Positions 63,070-64,000 of a stretch of DNA of 64,000 nt are shown here, piece by piece. Every line of letters starts with the position of its first letter. Within the stretch, counting starts at the first letter, position 1. The position numbers and the translations under genes are program-made. This stretch comes from Bacteroidota bacterium. GTDB lineage: Bacteria; Bacteroidota; Bacteroidia; Bacteroidales; VadinHA17. The notes under the pieces were generated by a model. That model saw nothing but the letters and a program-made list of their open reading frames with translations. It did not search any database and was not told where the DNA came from. The DNA is taken from the NCBI GenBank assembly GCA_029552825.1, contig JAKPDL010000224.1:33645-97644 (forward strand), read 5' to 3'.

Positions 63070-63861
63070 ATGATGAGGATTATTGCTCTTATATCATTCT
63101 TTTGCCTGTATCTGCCAGTTGGTAAAGCCACGGGCAAACCTGACAAATTGTTCAGTTCGGAAGACATCTTACAACTGGAGCTCAGGAGTGATTTTACTGC
63201 TCTACAGAAAAACAGGATGGAAGAACCAGTATGGTTCGACGGAGTACTGGTTTATTATCAGCCCGAGGGTACAAACCTGAAAATAGATGTAAAAGTAAGT
63301 GTGCGTGGTAATTTCAGACTAAGGCCTGAGAATTGTTCGTTTCCTCCTCTTCTAATTGATTTCAGAAAAGAGAGTGTAAAAAATACACTATTTGAAGACC
63401 AGAACAGGTTGAAGCTGGTAACGCCCTGTCAGGATGAAGAGGATCTTCTGGATGAATACATAGTTTACAGGCTTTATAATCAGGTTACTGAGTATAGTTT
63501 CAGGGTCAGGCTTGCTAAAATATTATATTTTGATACCCGGACAAATGAACCTTTATTTGTAAAATACAGCTTCTTTCTCGAGGATGAAGAGAGGATGGCA
63601 AAGCGAAATGATGCAAAAGTAACCGAAAAGTTTTATACGCCTTTTGATCTTGATTATGAGAGTTACAAAAAGCTATCTGTTTTTCAATATATCATTGGGA
63701 ACAAAGACTGGTATGCTGTTTCTCGTAAAAATATAGTTATAGTACAACCTTCCGACACCACTATGAAGCCAGTGGCGGTGCCTTATGATTTTGATTTTTC
63801 GGGGTTTGTTGGTGCATCATATACTAAACCGGATAAATTGCCAGCTTATTCGATGGGATAA
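63070..63861 (+). CDS. secreted CotH-like/unknown protein, C-terminally truncated
   Basis: A 263-residue exported protein (signal peptide MRIIALISFFCLYLPVGKAT). The sequence (VRGNFRLRPENCSFPPLLIDF, YNQVTEYSFRVRLAKILYFD, GNKDWYAVSRKNIVIVQP, VPYDFDFSGFVGASY) resembles a Bacteroidota family distantly related to CotH. In relatives known to me the chain continues well past the DFDFSG motif with a YRG segment; here it stops about 20 residues after it. A GTG nine bases upstream is an alternative start. Truncation by a mobile element or frameshift just before 63861 is likely but not proven. Confidence 0.65.
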   Translation: MMRIIALISFFCLYLPVGKATGKPDKLFSSEDILQLELRSDFTALQKNRMEEPVWFDGVLVYYQPEGTNLKIDVKVSVRGNFRLRPENCSFPPLLIDFRKESVKNTLFEDQNRLKLVTPCQDEEDLLDEYIVYRLYNQVTEYSFRVRLAKILYFDTRTNEPLFVKYSFFLEDEERMAKRNDAKVTEKFYTPFDLDYESYKKLSVFQYIIGNKDWYAVSRKNIVIVQPSDTTMKPVAVPYDFDFSGFVGASYTKPDKLPAYSMG

Positions 63862-63890
63862 GTTGTGCAACTTTTTTTCTGTAAAATCAT

Positions 63891-64000
63891 TTAAGCCACG
63901 ATTAATTTTTTGACACTTAGAGAAGTATCCGAAGGAAGAGGAGCATGCTCCTCTTCCTTCGGAGCGTTTTCTTTTTCCCATATCCAGAGAGGTTCCATTT
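63891..64000 (-). other. possible 3' end of a minus-strand gene leaving the window
   Basis: On the minus strand one frame is open from the window edge to a TAA at 63893-63891 and would end SDTSLSVKKLIVA. The other two minus frames are also open over most of this short span, so coding is not established. If real, it could be a transposase whose insertion truncated the gene at 63070-63861. Confidence 0.2.
63928..63963. terminator. perfect 36-bp palindrome with T-rich flank
   Basis: Bases 63928-63945 (beginning TCCGAAGGAAGAGGAG) are the exact reverse complement of 63946-63963. The RNA would form an 18-bp hairpin less a small loop. On the plus strand GCGTTTTCTTTTT follows, so it should act as a strong rho-independent terminator. 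It lies inside the possible minus-strand reading frame at the window edge. Confidence 0.75.

Overview
The window reads as chromosomal DNA from an uncultured, probably anaerobic member of the Bacteroidota (Bacteroidales/Marinilabiliales-like). The reasons are a type IX secretion C-terminal sorting domain, a FecI/FecR pair, an STN-domain protein, DUF2723 and DUF6427-like membrane proteins, TAnnTTTG -7 promoter boxes before many genes, few Shine-Dalgarno sites, moderate AT richness, and the order rplM-rpsI-rpsB-tsf then pyrH-frr. No plasmid, phage or CRISPR signature is visible. A possible mobile-element edge lies at the extreme right end.

354-9369: the most distinctive locus. Six tightly spaced genes encode a cytoplasmic group 3c-type [NiFe] hydrogenase (MvhD, MvhG, MvhA), two different HdrA-like flavoproteins, and a membrane protein that fuses an HdrC-like two-cluster ferredoxin to a cytochrome b (QmoC/HdrE type). 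A membrane histidine kinase with a RegB-like GGxxNP motif follows. No HdrB is present, so the complex probably does not reduce heterodisulfide. It may pass hydrogen electrons through flavin, possibly with bifurcation, to the quinone pool.

9418-13590: tRNA-Leu(CAA), a DUF1080 lipoprotein, dxs, and a divergent OmpA-type lipoprotein. 13660-18082: a four-gene operon with an ECF sigma factor and FecR anti-sigma, flanked by two paralogous secreted proteins. One paralog carries the STN signalling domain but has no TonB-receptor barrel. 18251-21659: a radical SAM/SPASM protein and a penicillin-acylase-type hydrolase.

21700-25895: translation and housekeeping genes (frr, pyrH, tsf, rpsB, rpsI, rplM), with an intrinsic terminator and a structured rpsB leader. 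26178-33958: a DNA glycosylase, a secreted protein, a GT117-like membrane protein, a polysaccharide deacetylase, purD and a membrane protein. 33989-39419: an ABC transporter with two exported companions, and an exported methyltransferase-fold protein.

39638-51150: TldD (with an export signal) and TldE, then carbohydrate and peptide hydrolases (GH30, a beta-helix protein, an S15 peptidase, GH2) and an exported Nif3-like protein. There is no SusC/SusD pair. 51271-60089: a stand-alone GMP-synthase-like ATPase subunit, serA, a CotH/T9SS protein, an exported RraA-like protein, an LTxxQ protein with a pentamer repeat in its 3' UTR, and small membrane or unknown genes. 60471-64000: two Tat-exported sugar-metabolism proteins, the second interrupted by a one-base frameshift, then a C-terminally truncated secreted protein next to a perfect 36-bp palindrome.
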